Shown here in pieces: positions 46,190 through 55,193 of a stretch of 64,000 nucleotides of DNA; position 1 is the first letter of the stretch; each line of letters starts with the position of its first letter. A program made the position numbers and the translations under genes. The stretch comes from Methylobacterium sp. B4 (GTDB taxonomy: Bacteria; Pseudomonadota; Alphaproteobacteria; Rhizobiales; Beijerinckiaceae): contig NZ_QJJJ01000013.1 in the NCBI RefSeq assembly GCF_003201865.1, positions 1-64,000 on the forward strand, given 5' to 3'. The notes under the pieces are model-generated. The model was not told where the DNA came from, searched no databases, and saw only the letters and a program-made list of their open reading frames with translations.

Positions 46190-46222
46190 AAAAAAGAGGC
46201 ACTGGCCGACGCCAATGCCTCT
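46190..46222 (-). terminator. Terminator of katA
   Basis: On the minus strand AGAGGCA pairs with TGCCTCT across a GC loop region, followed by a run of six T residues (46190-46195 on the plus strand as A). It starts 25 bp after the katA stop and would separate katA transcription from ccr. Confidence 0.75.
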
Positions 46223-46246
46223 GTATTCAAAATAACGTTGAGACGA

Positions 46247-47719
46247 CTACTCGGCGGCGACCCGCGCCCTGTCGATTCCGAGGCCCTCGGCCACGCCGTG
46301 TCCGAAATCCCCGTGCACCTTGTCCCAATGGGCGATCATGCGCTCCTGGATGGCGCGCGGGCTGTCACCCATCGAGGTGACGATGTTCTCGACGAGCCGC
46401 TTGCGGCCGCCCTCGTCGAGCACCTTGGTCCAGAACAGACGCGGCTGGCCGTAGAGATCCTCGTCGTCCCCGGGCCAGCCGTAGCGGCCGGCATCGCCGC
46501 GGATGCGCAGGGGCGGCTCGGCGAAGGACGGGTCCTGCTTCGGACCGCTGAAGGAGTTCGGCTCGTAATCGACCTGGGCGCCGTGGTTGCCGTCGGTGCG
46601 CATCGCGCCGTCGCGGTGGTAGGTCTGAACGGGTGCGTTCTTGGCCTGATTCACGGGGATCTGCTGATAGTTGACGCCGAGCCGGTAGCGATGGGCGTCG
46701 GCGTAGGACAGCACCCGGTTCTGCAGCATCTTGTCCGGCGAGAAGCCGATGCCGGGCACCACGTTCGAGGGCTCGAAGGCGGCTTGCTCGATTTCGGCGA
46801 AGTAATTGTCGGGATTGCGATTCAGCTCCATCTCGCCGATCTCGATCAGCGGATAGTCTCCGTGCGGCCAGACCTTGGTGAGGTCGAACGGGTTGATGCG
46901 GTAGGTGTCGGCTTCCAGTTCCGGCATGATCTGCACCGAGACCTTCCATTTCGGGAAGTCGCCGGTCTCGATGGCGTTGGAGAGGTCGGCGGCGGAGTAG
47001 TCCGGATCCTTGCCCGCGACCTCGTCGGCCTCGTCGGCGGTGAAGTTCTGGATGCCCTGCTTGGAGTGGAAGTGAAACTTCACCCAGTAGCGCTCGCCCC
47101 GGTCGTTCCAGAGCGAGAAGGTATGCGAGCCGTAGCCGTTCATGAAGCGGGCGGATTTCGGCGTCCCGCGATCCGAGTACAGGAACATCACCTGATGGAT
47201 CGCCTCGGGCGACAGGCTCCAGAAGTCCCAGCGGCGCCAGTGCGGCTTGAGGTGGGTGCGCGGGTCGCGCTTCTGCGTGCGGATGAAGTCGGAGAACTTG
47301 ATCGCGTCCCGTACGAAGAAGATCGGCGTGTTGTTGCCGACGAGATCCCAGTTGCCCTCCTCCGTATAGAACTTGAGGGCGAAACCGCGCGGGTCGCGGG
47401 CCGTATCGGCCGATCCGGACTCGCCGCCGACGGTGGAGAAGCGCGCCACCATCGGCACCTCCCTGCCGACCTCGGTCAGTACCCTCGCGCGGGTGAACTC
47501 GGCGAGCGATTTCGTGAGCCGGAAGGTGCCGTAGGCGCCGTAGCCCTTGGCGTGGACCACCCGCTCCGGGATCCGCTCCCGGTTGAAATGAGCCATCTTC
47601 TCGATGAGGTGGTAGTCCTGCATCAGAACCGGGCCGCGCGGGCCGGCAGTGAGCGAGTTCTGATTGTCGGAAACCGGGTTCCCGAAGGCCGTGGTCAATC
47701 GCGGGCTCTGGTCTGCCAT
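46247..47719 (-). CDS. katA: Monofunctional haem catalase (clade 3 type)
   Basis: The enzyme breaks down hydrogen peroxide. The 490-aa product is a small-subunit catalase. It carries the active-site [20 protein letters not shown] (residues 45-64) with catalytic His, the [18 protein letters not shown] stretch, the conserved Asn segment [13 protein letters not shown], and [14 protein letters not shown] for the proximal Tyr. ATG 47719 has GAGGAGAG upstream; an extension to 47797 would add 26 basic residues of no family likeness. It lies between ccr and meaA, as described for this catalase gene in M. extorquens AM1. Whether it protects the pathway enzymes from oxidation is not known. Confidence 0.93.
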   Translation of the reverse strand: MADQSPRLTTAFGNPVSDNQNSLTAGPRGPVLMQDYHLIEKMAHFNRERIPERVVHAKGYGAYGTFRLTKSLAEFTRARVLTEVGREVPMVARFSTVGGESGSADTARDPRGFALKFYTEEGNWDLVGNNTPIFFVRDAIKFSDFIRTQKRDPRTHLKPHWRRWDFWSLSPEAIHQVMFLYSDRGTPKSARFMNGYGSHTFSLWNDRGERYWVKFHFHSKQGIQNFTADEADEVAGKDPDYSAADLSNAIETGDFPKWKVSVQIMPELEADTYRINPFDLTKVWPHGDYPLIEIGEMELNRNPDNYFAEIEQAAFEPSNVVPGIGFSPDKMLQNRVLSYADAHRYRLGVNYQQIPVNQAKNAPVQTYHRDGAMRTDGNHGAQVDYEPNSFSGPKQDPSFAEPPLRIRGDAGRYGWPGDDEDLYGQPRLFWTKVLDEGGRKRLVENIVTSMGDSPRAIQERMIAHWDKVHGDFGHGVAEGLGIDRARVAAE

Positions 47720-48100
47720 CGCATGTCTCTCCTCGTCGTTGCCTCTGCGGGCAGGCGTCGCGACCAGCGGTGTGCCGTGCGAACGTTGCCGCCCCAACGC
47801 ACGAGGCCGAGCTTGGAGCCGTTCGAATCTGATAGGGGGGCTGCATCTGTCGCCGCTCCGAGAGGGGTTCGCGCAGACGTGATGAACTCTGCCCTATCGA
47901 TGCTGCCTTGAACGGGTCTTTCCCGGAGCGATCGATCGAAGACAAATCCACTTCAAGACCGCACCAAGTTTTTCCAGGGCTTGAGGCGGGCGGCCTCGAC
48001 CTTTCTCCCAGATGACGCGGCGGGACGGCTTCGCTACGGTGCCGGCCAACAAGCCGCGCGGGCGAAGCGCGAAGTCGGATCGGACAGGGAGTCGAGTGGA
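47720..48100. other. Divergent promoter region of katA and meaA
   Basis: No gene is seen in these 381 bp. Promoters for katA (minus) and meaA (plus) must both lie here. An AT-richer stretch near 47935-47970 (ACAAATCCACTTC... and AAGTTTTTCC) could be part of the meaA promoter, but neither -35/-10 boxes nor a clear activator site can be assigned. No cobalamin riboswitch pattern is present. Confidence 0.4.
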
Positions 48101-50167
48101 ATGAGCGCGAGCGCGAGCGTGGCGGAAGTCAAGCGCGACAAACCCTGGATCATCCGCACCTATGCGGGTCACTCCACGGCGGCGGAATCGAACAAGCTCT
48201 ATCGCGGTAACCTCGCCAAGGGTCAGACCGGCCTCTCGGTCGCCTTCGATCTGCCGACGCAGACCGGCTACGATCCGGACCACGAGCTTGCCCGCGGCGA
48301 GGTCGGTAAGGTCGGCGTTTCGATCGCGCATCTGGGCGACATGCGGGCCCTGTTCGACCAGATCCCGCTGGCGCAGATGAATACCTCGATGACGATCAAC
48401 GCCACGGCCCCGTGGCTGCTGTCGCTCTATCTCGCGGTGGCCGAGGAGCAGGGCGCGCCCCTCGCAGCACTTCAGGGCACCACGCAGAACGACATCATCA
48501 AGGAGTACCTCTCGCGCGGCACCTACGTGTTTCCGCCCGCGCCTTCCCTCCGGCTCACCAAGGACGTGATCCTGTTCACGACCAAGAACGTGCCGAAGTG
48601 GAACCCGATGAACGTTTGCTCCTACCACCTGCAGGAGGCGGGGGCGACGCCGGTTCAGGAACTCTCCTACGCGCTGGCCATCGCCATCGCCGTGCTCGAC
48701 ACCGTGCGCGACGACCCCGATTTCGACGAGGCCAGCTTCTCCGACGTGTTCAGCCGGATCTCGTTCTTCGTGAACGCTGGCATGCGGTTCGTCACCGAGA
48801 TCTGCAAGATGCGGGCATTCGCCGAGCTCTGGGACGAGATCGCCCAGGAGCGTTACGGCATCACCGACGCCAAAAAGCGGATTTTCCGCTACGGCGTTCA
48901 GGTCAACAGCCTCGGGCTGACCGAGCAGCAGCCCGAGAACAACGTCCACCGCATCCTGATCGAGATGCTGGCGGTGACGCTCTCGAAGCGCGCCCGCGCC
49001 CGCGCGGTGCAGCTCCCGGCCTGGAACGAGGCGCTCGGCCTGCCGCGCCCTTGGGACCAGCAATGGTCGATGCGGATGCAGCAGATCCTTGCCTTCGAGA
49101 CCGACCTCCTCGAGTACGACGACATCTTCGACGGCTCGACGGTGATCGAGTCCCGCGTCGCGGCCCTCAAGGAGCAGACCCGGGCCGAGCTGACGCGCAT
49201 CGCCGAGCTCGGCGGTGCGGTCTCGGCGGTCGAGGCGGGCGAGCTGAAGCGGGCGCTGGTGGAATCCAACGCCAAGCGCATCTCGGCGATCGAGAAGGGC
49301 GAGCAGATCGTCGTCGGCGTCAACAAGTGGCAGCAGGGCGAACCCTCGCCGCTGACGGCCGGCGACGGCGCGATCTTCACCGTCTCGGAGACCGTGGAGA
49401 TGGAGGCCGAAGCGCGCATCCGCGAGTGGCGCTCGAAGCGCGACGACCGCGCGGTCGGCCAAGCGCTCGCGGATCTGGAGCAGGCCGCGCGCACGGGCAC
49501 CAACATCATGCCGCCCTCCATCGCCGCGGCGAAGGCCGGCGTGACGACGGGCGAGTGGGGCCAGCGCCTGCGCGAGGTGTTCGGCGAGTACCGCGCGCCC
49601 ACCGGCGTGACGCTGGAGACCGTCACCTCGGGTGCGGCCGAGGACGCCCGCCTGCTCATCGCCGATCTCGGGGAGCGTCTGGGCGAGACGCCGCGGCTCG
49701 TGGTCGGCAAGCCGGGCCTCGACGGCCATTCCAACGGCGCCGAGCAGATCGCACTGCGTGCCCGCGACGTCGGCTTCGACGTGACCTACGACGGCATCCG
49801 CCAGACCCCCACCGAGATCGTCGCCAAGGCCAAGGAGCGGGGTGCCCACGTCATCGGCCTCTCGGTGCTCTCCGGCAGCCACGTGCCGCTGGTGCGCGAG
49901 GTGAAGGCCAAGCTGCGCGAGGCCGGGCTCGACCACGTGCCGGTCGTCGTCGGCGGCATCATCTCGACCGAGGACGAGCTGGTGCTCAAGAACATGGGCG
50001 TCACCGCCGTCTACACGCCCAAGGACTACGAACTCGACAAGATCATGGTCGGGCTCGCCAAGGTGGTGGAGCGGGCGCTGGACAAGCGCGCCGCCGACAA
50101 GGCGGACGCGGAGGCCGGCGTGCCGGGGGCTCCGAAGCGGGGCGAGGGCGCGGCGCAGGTGTTCTGA
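48101..50167 (+). CDS. meaA: Ethylmalonyl-CoA mutase (B12-dependent), MeaA
   Basis: MeaA converts (2R)-ethylmalonyl-CoA to (2S)-methylsuccinyl-CoA in the ethylmalonyl-CoA pathway. The 688-aa protein resembles methylmalonyl-CoA mutase. An N-terminal TIM-barrel part (GLSVAFDLPTQTGYDPDHEL, residues 43-62; LAALQGTTQNDIIKEYLSRG) is followed by a C-terminal B12-binding domain. That domain has DGHSNGAEQIALRARDVGFD (DxHxxG, cobalt-ligand His), then LSVLSGSH and VPVVVGGIIS. The pattern MRFVTEICKMRAFAELWDEI is shared with mutases of this group. The placement beside divergent katA and ccr matches M. extorquens. The partner GTPase meaB is at 57.9 kb. Confidence 0.95.
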   Translation: MSASASVAEVKRDKPWIIRTYAGHSTAAESNKLYRGNLAKGQTGLSVAFDLPTQTGYDPDHELARGEVGKVGVSIAHLGDMRALFDQIPLAQMNTSMTINATAPWLLSLYLAVAEEQGAPLAALQGTTQNDIIKEYLSRGTYVFPPAPSLRLTKDVILFTTKNVPKWNPMNVCSYHLQEAGATPVQELSYALAIAIAVLDTVRDDPDFDEASFSDVFSRISFFVNAGMRFVTEICKMRAFAELWDEIAQERYGITDAKKRIFRYGVQVNSLGLTEQQPENNVHRILIEMLAVTLSKRARARAVQLPAWNEALGLPRPWDQQWSMRMQQILAFETDLLEYDDIFDGSTVIESRVAALKEQTRAELTRIAELGGAVSAVEAGELKRALVESNAKRISAIEKGEQIVVGVNKWQQGEPSPLTAGDGAIFTVSETVEMEAEARIREWRSKRDDRAVGQALADLEQAARTGTNIMPPSIAAAKAGVTTGEWGQRLREVFGEYRAPTGVTLETVTSGAAEDARLLIADLGERLGETPRLVVGKPGLDGHSNGAEQIALRARDVGFDVTYDGIRQTPTEIVAKAKERGAHVIGLSVLSGSHVPLVREVKAKLREAGLDHVPVVVGGIISTEDELVLKNMGVTAVYTPKDYELDKIMVGLAKVVERALDKRAADKADAEAGVPGAPKRGEGAAQVF

Positions 50168-50368
50168 GACATCTGCGATGTCGTGATACTGGGCCTGTCG
50201 TCACGCGATCGAACGAGAAGGGCAGCGAGGCGAAGGTCGCCTGTGAAGCTGCACGCGGTTCCCGTTTGCGCGTGGCGACGGGCCGCCCCTTTGATGAGGC
50301 GCGGCCCGGGGCGCCCGACGCCGTTGGGCTCGGTTGGATCGCCGGGCCGTGCCGCCTGCCTTTAGCGT

Positions 50369-51379
50369 TCAGTGATTTCGGACAGGCAGCAGCTTGCCGC
50401 GCAGCAACAGGACGAATGTCCTGGCTGCGATCCAGCCGATGATGAGGTTGGCTGCGGCGAACAGCGGAACGGCCAGAGACGCGCTCGGTCCGTCCAATCC
50501 GCGCTCCGTGAGGCGCAATGCGGCGAGCGGGAGGGCCGAGACACCGAACGTGTACGCCCAGGCCGCGGGCGAGAACGATTGCTTGCGCAGCCAGGGCACC
50601 AGCCGCACCATGACCAAGGCATGCAGGAGGGCGTAGCCGAAGAGGATCTGGGCAAGTCGGTCGGGCGGTCCGTCTGTGACCGCCAGATAGGCGACGCAGG
50701 CCACCGCGGGCGGCGCCAGGTGAAGCCCGAGCGAGGCGCGAAGCGGCACGGGCAGAGTCTGCAAGATCAGCCTATGGATGATGACGGATTCCAGCGTCAG
50801 CCATGACAGGAGACCGGCGCCGAAGAAGAGAAGGCCCAGCTCCTTCATCTCGAAGGTGGCGCAGGTGATGGCCGCCACGAAGCCTCCGCCGACCGTGGGC
50901 GTGTAGAGGATCGGTGTCGTCGCCTCGAAGGCGCGGTCGCCCATCCAGAGCCCTCCCACGCCCCAGACGGCGAAGAGCGTCGTCCCGGTCAGCCCGGCCA
51001 AGGCCATCACCCATGCCGCTCCCGGCCAATGCGGCGCGAGGCCCACGCTCGCGATCATGGTGGCGACGGGAGCCAACGAGGCGAAGAACGCGGATGTCGG
51101 GTCGCGCAACTCGAAGAGAACTGCGTCCCGGTCGTTCAGCCACCGCGCGGCGTAGAGGGCCAGCCACGCCGCCCAGACCGCAACGCCGAGGAGGGAGAGC
51201 ATTTCTCCGGCCCAGGCCGGGGACAGATCGAGGCGAGCGGCCGTGCGCCAGCCGTTGCCCAGGCCGCAGAGCCCCAGGACCATGCCGAAGAAGGTGGCCG
51301 GGACCCGTGTCCGCGGCAGCCAAACGAGCCGGCGCCGACGGCTGACCGAAGGTTCCCGCTTGCGCGATGAGGTTGTCAC
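50369..51379 (-). CDS. Intact TDT/SLAC1-family transporter (TehA-like)
   Basis: The 336-aa protein has about ten membrane segments with the regular short-loop layout of the TehA/SLAC1 family. FFGMVLGLCGLGNGWRTAAR (residues 30-49) is characteristic, as is the first-helix pair that follows. Family members move anions, C4-dicarboxylates or tellurite; the substrate here cannot be assigned. The GTG start at 51379 lies one base after the stop of the MocR-type regulator gene, so both are on one transcript. A second, truncated TDT gene is present at 33.3-33.7 kb but is not closely related. Confidence 0.85.
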   Translation of the reverse strand: MTTSSRKREPSVSRRRRLVWLPRTRVPATFFGMVLGLCGLGNGWRTAARLDLSPAWAGEMLSLLGVAVWAAWLALYAARWLNDRDAVLFELRDPTSAFFASLAPVATMIASVGLAPHWPGAAWVMALAGLTGTTLFAVWGVGGLWMGDRAFEATTPILYTPTVGGGFVAAITCATFEMKELGLLFFGAGLLSWLTLESVIIHRLILQTLPVPLRASLGLHLAPPAVACVAYLAVTDGPPDRLAQILFGYALLHALVMVRLVPWLRKQSFSPAAWAYTFGVSALPLAALRLTERGLDGPSASLAVPLFAAANLIIGWIAARTFVLLLRGKLLPVRNH

Positions 51380-51380
51380 G

Positions 51381-52772
51381 TCAGACGACCGTGGAAATCG
51401 CGCCGGGCGGATGCGCCAGCAACGTCGCCAGGAGGCTCAAGCCATAGCGCAGCGTCTCCGTATCGCGAGCCGCCCCCAAGGAGACACGGATCGCCTCCGG
51501 CGCAGGGCCGACCGCGAAGGCATCGCTCAGGACGACGGACAACCCGAGTTGATGGGCATGCGCGCCGAACGCACCTCGCCGCCAGGGCTCTGGAAGCCGG
51601 AGCCAGAGGTGGTGACCATAGGGGTGCGCCCGGACATCGAGATCCCGCAGCACCTCGCGCGCGACCTCCTGCCGGAGGCCGTTCTCCTGTCGGATGGCGG
51701 CAACGATGGCATCGAGTTCGCCCTCGGCAATCCAGTGCGAGGCGAGCGCGGCCGTGAGGGGCGGGGCCATCATGTCGATGGCCCGCAGTTCCGCGGCGAG
51801 CCGGACAGCTTCGTTCGTCCCTGGAACCGCAACGTAGGCGATGCGCAGGCCCGGGCTGACGCATTTGGACAGCGTGGTGATGTGCCAAGTGATGTCGCCG
51901 GCCAGCGCCGCGATGGGAGCGGGAGCCTCCGGCGGCAGCAGGCCGTAGGCGTCGTCCTCGATGATGGCGACGCCGTGCGTGCGCGCGATCTCGGCGATAC
52001 GCTCACGGCGCGCCTTCGGCAGCGTTGCGGTGGTCGGGTTGTCGAGCGTCGGCACCACGTACAAGGCCCGCGGCCCGTCGGCCGTGCAGCTTTTAAGGAA
52101 CGCGTCTGGGTCGAGCCCGTCCTCGTCGCAACTCACCGGAACGAGGCGTACGCCACGACGCTCGGCGGGCATACGCAGGCCGGGATAGGTCAGGGTCGGC
52201 ACGCAGAGCGCGTCGCCCGGTTTGAGGATGGCGGCGAGAACGGCAGCCAGGACGACCTGGGCGCCACCCGCCACAAGGACGCGCTGCACCGAACAGGACC
52301 CGAGCCGTCGGCCGAGCCACTGTGCCGCCACGGCCCGGTCAGCCATGTTCCCGGCGCTTTCCTGATACTGCATCCGGTCGAGGAAGCCCGGTGAACCGGC
52401 GAGGCGACACAGGCCCGCTTCCATACGCTTCGCCAGACGCGCCGCGATCGGCTGGGGTGGCATGTTCATGCTGAAGTCGACGCTCCCGGACGGGTCCGGC
52501 CTGCGTACCTCCGCGGGGTTGGGCAGGTGTTCGCGAACGAAGCTGCCCCTGCCGGCCGTGGCATCGATCAATCCCATTCGGCGTGCCTCGTTGAAGGCCC
52601 GCGTGACCGTTGTGAGATCGACGTTGAGCTGCTTGGCCAGTGCGCGCTGCGGCGGCAAGCGTACGCCCGGCGTGAGGCGACCGGCGCGGATGTCCTCCGC
52701 CAGAGCGTCGACGATGGCTCGGTATTTCGGCCCTGCGTCACCAGAGATTGTCGGGCTCCAGGTCTCCGTCAT
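51381..52772 (-). CDS. MocR-type regulator (GntR helix-turn-helix fused to an aminotransferase fold)
   Basis: Residues 1-80 are a winged helix-turn-helix of the GntR family (IRAGRLTPGVRLPPQRALAK, LNVDLTTVTRAFNEARRMGL). The remaining ~370 residues form a class I aminotransferase fold. The PLP-binding segment is IIEDDAYGLL (Asp) and then ITTLSKCVSPGLRIAYVAVP (Lys), so PLP binding is likely although these proteins are usually regulators rather than enzymes. The downstream target is probably the linked TDT transporter gene. Two palindromes built from ATGTATG lie in the upstream promoter region and are probable binding sites. Confidence 0.9.
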   Translation of the reverse strand: MTETWSPTISGDAGPKYRAIVDALAEDIRAGRLTPGVRLPPQRALAKQLNVDLTTVTRAFNEARRMGLIDATAGRGSFVREHLPNPAEVRRPDPSGSVDFSMNMPPQPIAARLAKRMEAGLCRLAGSPGFLDRMQYQESAGNMADRAVAAQWLGRRLGSCSVQRVLVAGGAQVVLAAVLAAILKPGDALCVPTLTYPGLRMPAERRGVRLVPVSCDEDGLDPDAFLKSCTADGPRALYVVPTLDNPTTATLPKARRERIAEIARTHGVAIIEDDAYGLLPPEAPAPIAALAGDITWHITTLSKCVSPGLRIAYVAVPGTNEAVRLAAELRAIDMMAPPLTAALASHWIAEGELDAIVAAIRQENGLRQEVAREVLRDLDVRAHPYGHHLWLRLPEPWRRGAFGAHAHQLGLSVVLSDAFAVGPAPEAIRVSLGAARDTETLRYGLSLLATLLAHPPGAISTVV

Positions 52773-52792
52773 TGACCCCTGTTCTCACGGCA

Positions 52793-52806
52793 ATGTATGC
52801 ATACAT
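52793..52806. promoter_or_regulatory. Palindrome ATGTATGCATACAT, probable operator of the MocR-type gene
   Basis: A perfect 14-bp palindrome begins 21 bp upstream of the regulator's start on the minus strand. It shares ATGTATG with the inverted repeat at 52877. Placement over the promoter or ribosome binding region suggests repression of the regulator's own operon. Confidence 0.6.
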
Positions 52807-52876
52807 ATATCTGAGGCATCGAATTCGGCGCGGATACGCCTTCGGAACTTCCCCGAAGGCAGCGGAATTCATCCCT

Positions 52877-52905
52877 GAATGTATGGGTTTGTATCCCATA
52901 CATTC
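52877..52905. promoter_or_regulatory. Inverted repeat GAATGTATGGG-N7-CCCATACATTC, probable operator
   Basis: Both 11-bp arms (52877-52887 and 52895-52905) pair perfectly. The core ATGTATG matches the palindrome at 52793, 84 bp between starts (about eight helical turns). Lying between the two divergent genes, the repeats could serve the regulator, the DUF983 gene, or both. This is inferred from pattern. Confidence 0.6.
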
Positions 52906-52967
52906 TGACTGTGCAAGACGCTGCTTCGTAATGGCTGGATTTGGCGGCCGGATCAGGAATGTGGGCG

Positions 52968-53372
52968 ATGCAAAGTGCGACCAATCAATCGATGCTGTCC
53001 GTTGGGCTGCGTTGCCGCTGCCCTCGCTGCGGCGAAGGACAACTCTTCGACGGCTTCATCACCCTGAAGCCCCGCTGCGAGGCATGCGGCCTCGATTATC
53101 GCTTCGCTGATCCGGCGGACGGGCCGGCCTTCTTCATCATGATGACGATGGCTTTTCCCGTCACAGCCTTCGGCATCTGGTTGGAGCTTGCCTACGATCC
53201 GCCGCTCTGGATCCACGCGGTCGTGACACTCCCGCTGCTCCTGCTGGCCTGCGTGCCGGTCATCCGGCCGCTCAAAGGACTCTTCATTGCCAGCCAGTAC
53301 ATCAACAAAGCCGGTGAGGGCCGCCTCGCGACTCCGGCCGCACCCAGCACGGGTCATACGACCAAGAACTGA
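52968..53372 (+). CDS. DUF983-family zinc-ribbon membrane protein
   Basis: The N-terminal part LRCRCPRCGEGQLFDGFITL then CEACGLDYRFADPADGPAFF is the DUF983 signature, with two CxxC pairs for metal binding. Two membrane helices follow (FFIMMTMAFPVTAFGIWLEL and VVTLPLLLLACVPVI). ATG 52968 (MQSATNQS) has AGGA nine bases upstream; ATG 52959 is possible. The function is unknown. It reads divergently from the MocR-type regulator and shares its promoter region. Confidence 0.85.
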   Translation: MQSATNQSMLSVGLRCRCPRCGEGQLFDGFITLKPRCEACGLDYRFADPADGPAFFIMMTMAFPVTAFGIWLELAYDPPLWIHAVVTLPLLLLACVPVIRPLKGLFIASQYINKAGEGRLATPAAPSTGHTTKN

Positions 53373-53404
53373 CCCCGATCGCTCGGCTGCGCGTCGGTGG
53401 ACGA

Positions 53405-53854
53405 TCAGCGCAGAAGACGATCGAACGGCCTGGGCGGGACCGCGTCACCCGTGGAGCGGGGCGGCCCGACATCGGCGATTTCGACGAGGTGTTCGCGTCC
53501 CGTAGCGCTGTCGCGAAACGGCATGCGGTCTCCTCGCCTGAGACCGAGCAGGGCTATCCCGAGCGGGCTTGCCGCTGAGATGTCCTCTTCCAAGCCGATC
53601 CGAGTGCTTGGATGTACAAGACGACGCGTATGGACCATCGGCTCGTCGTTGAGCCGATAGCTCACTCGACAACTGATGGCCGCGACTTCCTCCGAGGGCG
53701 TGGGAGCGCCACGGTAAGCCGCACGTTCGAGTTCCGAAAGAAGAAGATCGGCGTTTGGATCGCCGCGTTGATACGCAGCAAGACCAAAAGCAACGAGCCG
53801 ATCGAAATCGTGGTTCGGAAGCGTGATCGGCGGGAGTTTCTGAACAAAGCCCAT
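53405..53854 (-). CDS. Rnk-like protein (GreA/GreB C-terminal domain), first paralogue
   Basis: Rnk proteins bind RNA polymerase and have a GreA/B-like C-terminal domain. This 149-aa product matches the pattern: LPNHDFDRLVAFGLAAYQRG (helical N-terminal part), VSYRLNDEP, RRLVHPSTRIGLEEDISAAS, then LGIALLGLRRGDRMPFRD (GreA-like tail). The strand-helix order is normal. A GAGG site precedes ATG 53854. A second copy lies divergent at 54523. Confidence 0.75.
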   Translation of the reverse strand: MGFVQKLPPITLPNHDFDRLVAFGLAAYQRGDPNADLLLSELERAAYRGAPTPSEEVAAISCRVSYRLNDEPMVHTRRLVHPSTRIGLEEDISAASPLGIALLGLRRGDRMPFRDSATGREHLVEIADVGPPRSTGDAVPPRPFDRLLR

Positions 53855-54522
53855 TCTGACACCTCACAGCGGGACCGCTCCGCACGGCCAAGCCGCGCAG
53901 AGTGGATGACGTTGCAGTCCAGTCGAGACCTGCGCGTCGAAAAGGAAGAAATGCTGGAGATTGACCCTGAAGCGGGCCGCGCCTTTCTCGTCAGGCCGGC
54001 CAAGCTTCAGGGCTTAGAGGCCTGCTTGCAGGCTGCCCGCCCGCCCTAGAAGACGAATGCTTTGAAGATGGTTCGGCATAATCCAGCTGAGCATAGGCTC
54101 AGCCGTGCGGGTGTCAAGCATGCTGAGAAGAACAGTTTTTCGGCACAGCGCGTTCGCAATTGCCTCGTCCCGGCGAATTGACAGGAGCATCAACTTCGCT
54201 GATGCTCAGGCCATCATGCGCAAAACTGTGTGTTTCAGCCGCATCCTGCTTCGGGCAGGGAATCTGGTCGCGGGCAATTAGCCTCGGACCGGCCGGCGTA
54301 TCGGCGGCAGTCGAGACGCCAAACGAACCGAAAGAGCTCATCTCCGCGCACGACATGGCATCGCGTCCGCCCAGCGCGCTTTCTACTTTCGCGTAAGAAA
54401 TCTTCGTGTTCGTTGGTCTCAGCGAAAATTAAGAGTGATCTCCATTTTCCTGCAAAGGATGATGGCGATCCAAAGCATCATGATCGCGCTGTACGACAAC
54501 GACTTCTCAAGGATTTTGGATT
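53855..54522. other. Gene-free spacer between two Rnk-like genes, with two hairpins
   Basis: I see no reliable gene in these 668 bp. Two perfect small stem-loops stand out. GCTGAGC-ATAG-GCTCAGC lies at 54086-54103, and GAGCATCA-ACTTCGC-TGATGCTC at 54185-54207. They could be regulatory RNA elements or leftovers of a small RNA; nothing proves either. The promoters of both Rnk-like genes must be here. Confidence 0.4.
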
Positions 54523-54936
54523 TTGGCAAAGGTTGCCCACGCTCCGGTGAAGCCGCGCATCAAGATGACGGCCGATGATCATGAACGCTTGTCGCGGCTG
54601 GCGGCGAGCGCAATGGATCGCGTGCCGGAGGTCGCTTCATTTCTTCTGGACGAACTCGACCGGGTTCGGATCGTCCGCGGAGGGTCCTCTAAGGGGGAGT
54701 TCACGCGCATGGGCAGCCGGGTGGACTTTCGCGACGACGCGACGGGCAGAACGCAGTCCGTGACGCTGGTCTACCCCGGGGAGGCCGACATCGAGCAGGG
54801 CAAGATCTCCGTCCTGACGCCGATCGGGGCAGCTCTGATCGGCTTGAGCATGGGACAGTCGATCGATTGGGAAACCCGCTCGGGCGCCCTCAAACGGCTG
54901 ACAGTGCTGGCCGTCAATGTGCCCGAGGCCGTGTGA
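54523..54936 (+). CDS. Rnk-like protein (GreA/GreB C-terminal domain), second paralogue
   Basis: The product KPRIKMTADDHERLSRLAAS, then VASFLLDELDRVRIV, VDFRDDATGRTQSVTLVYPG, then ISVLTPIGAALIGLSMGQSI matches the same fold as the protein at 53405. The second has a clearer GreA-type domain. The TTG at 54523 gives 137 residues; GTG 54547 or ATG 54565 are shorter alternatives. It is divergent from its paralogue. These proteins are often stress-responsive regulators of RNA polymerase, but no direct evidence is available. Confidence 0.75.
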   Translation: MAKVAHAPVKPRIKMTADDHERLSRLAASAMDRVPEVASFLLDELDRVRIVRGGSSKGEFTRMGSRVDFRDDATGRTQSVTLVYPGEADIEQGKISVLTPIGAALIGLSMGQSIDWETRSGALKRLTVLAVNVPEAV

Positions 54937-55193
54937 ATAGTCGCCAGACGGTCGATCCACGCTCATCGACGGTGTGCGGACCGTGTCTGGATGCAGAAGA
55001 CGGTCGGCCGCAAGTGTGATTGGAGCCCGGTCGTCGATCTGGCTTTCGCTGCAACGCCGGCACCGGCCGAACGGGACGTGCAACCTCGTCCCCTCCTGCT
55101 TGACCGGCCGCTGCCGCCGGTGCCAGTAACCGCCGCTTCAAGCGGGATGCGAGATCGCCTCGGCCCGGACCTTCTCTCCAGGGACCCGCGCCG

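Noticed and set aside
46062..46202. Longer ccr start (codon at 46202)
   Set aside because: The extension overlaps the katA terminator and promoter-like region and has no likeness to known Ccr N-termini, whose start is MAASAAPA.
47700..48100. OxyR-type box in the katA-meaA gap
   Set aside because: ATAG and CTAT elements occur near 47834 and 47893, but not with the regular 7-bp spacing of OxyR sites.
47720..48100. Cobalamin riboswitch upstream of meaA
   Set aside because: No B12-box-like sequence (GCCACTG-type) nor complex fold was found in the leader.
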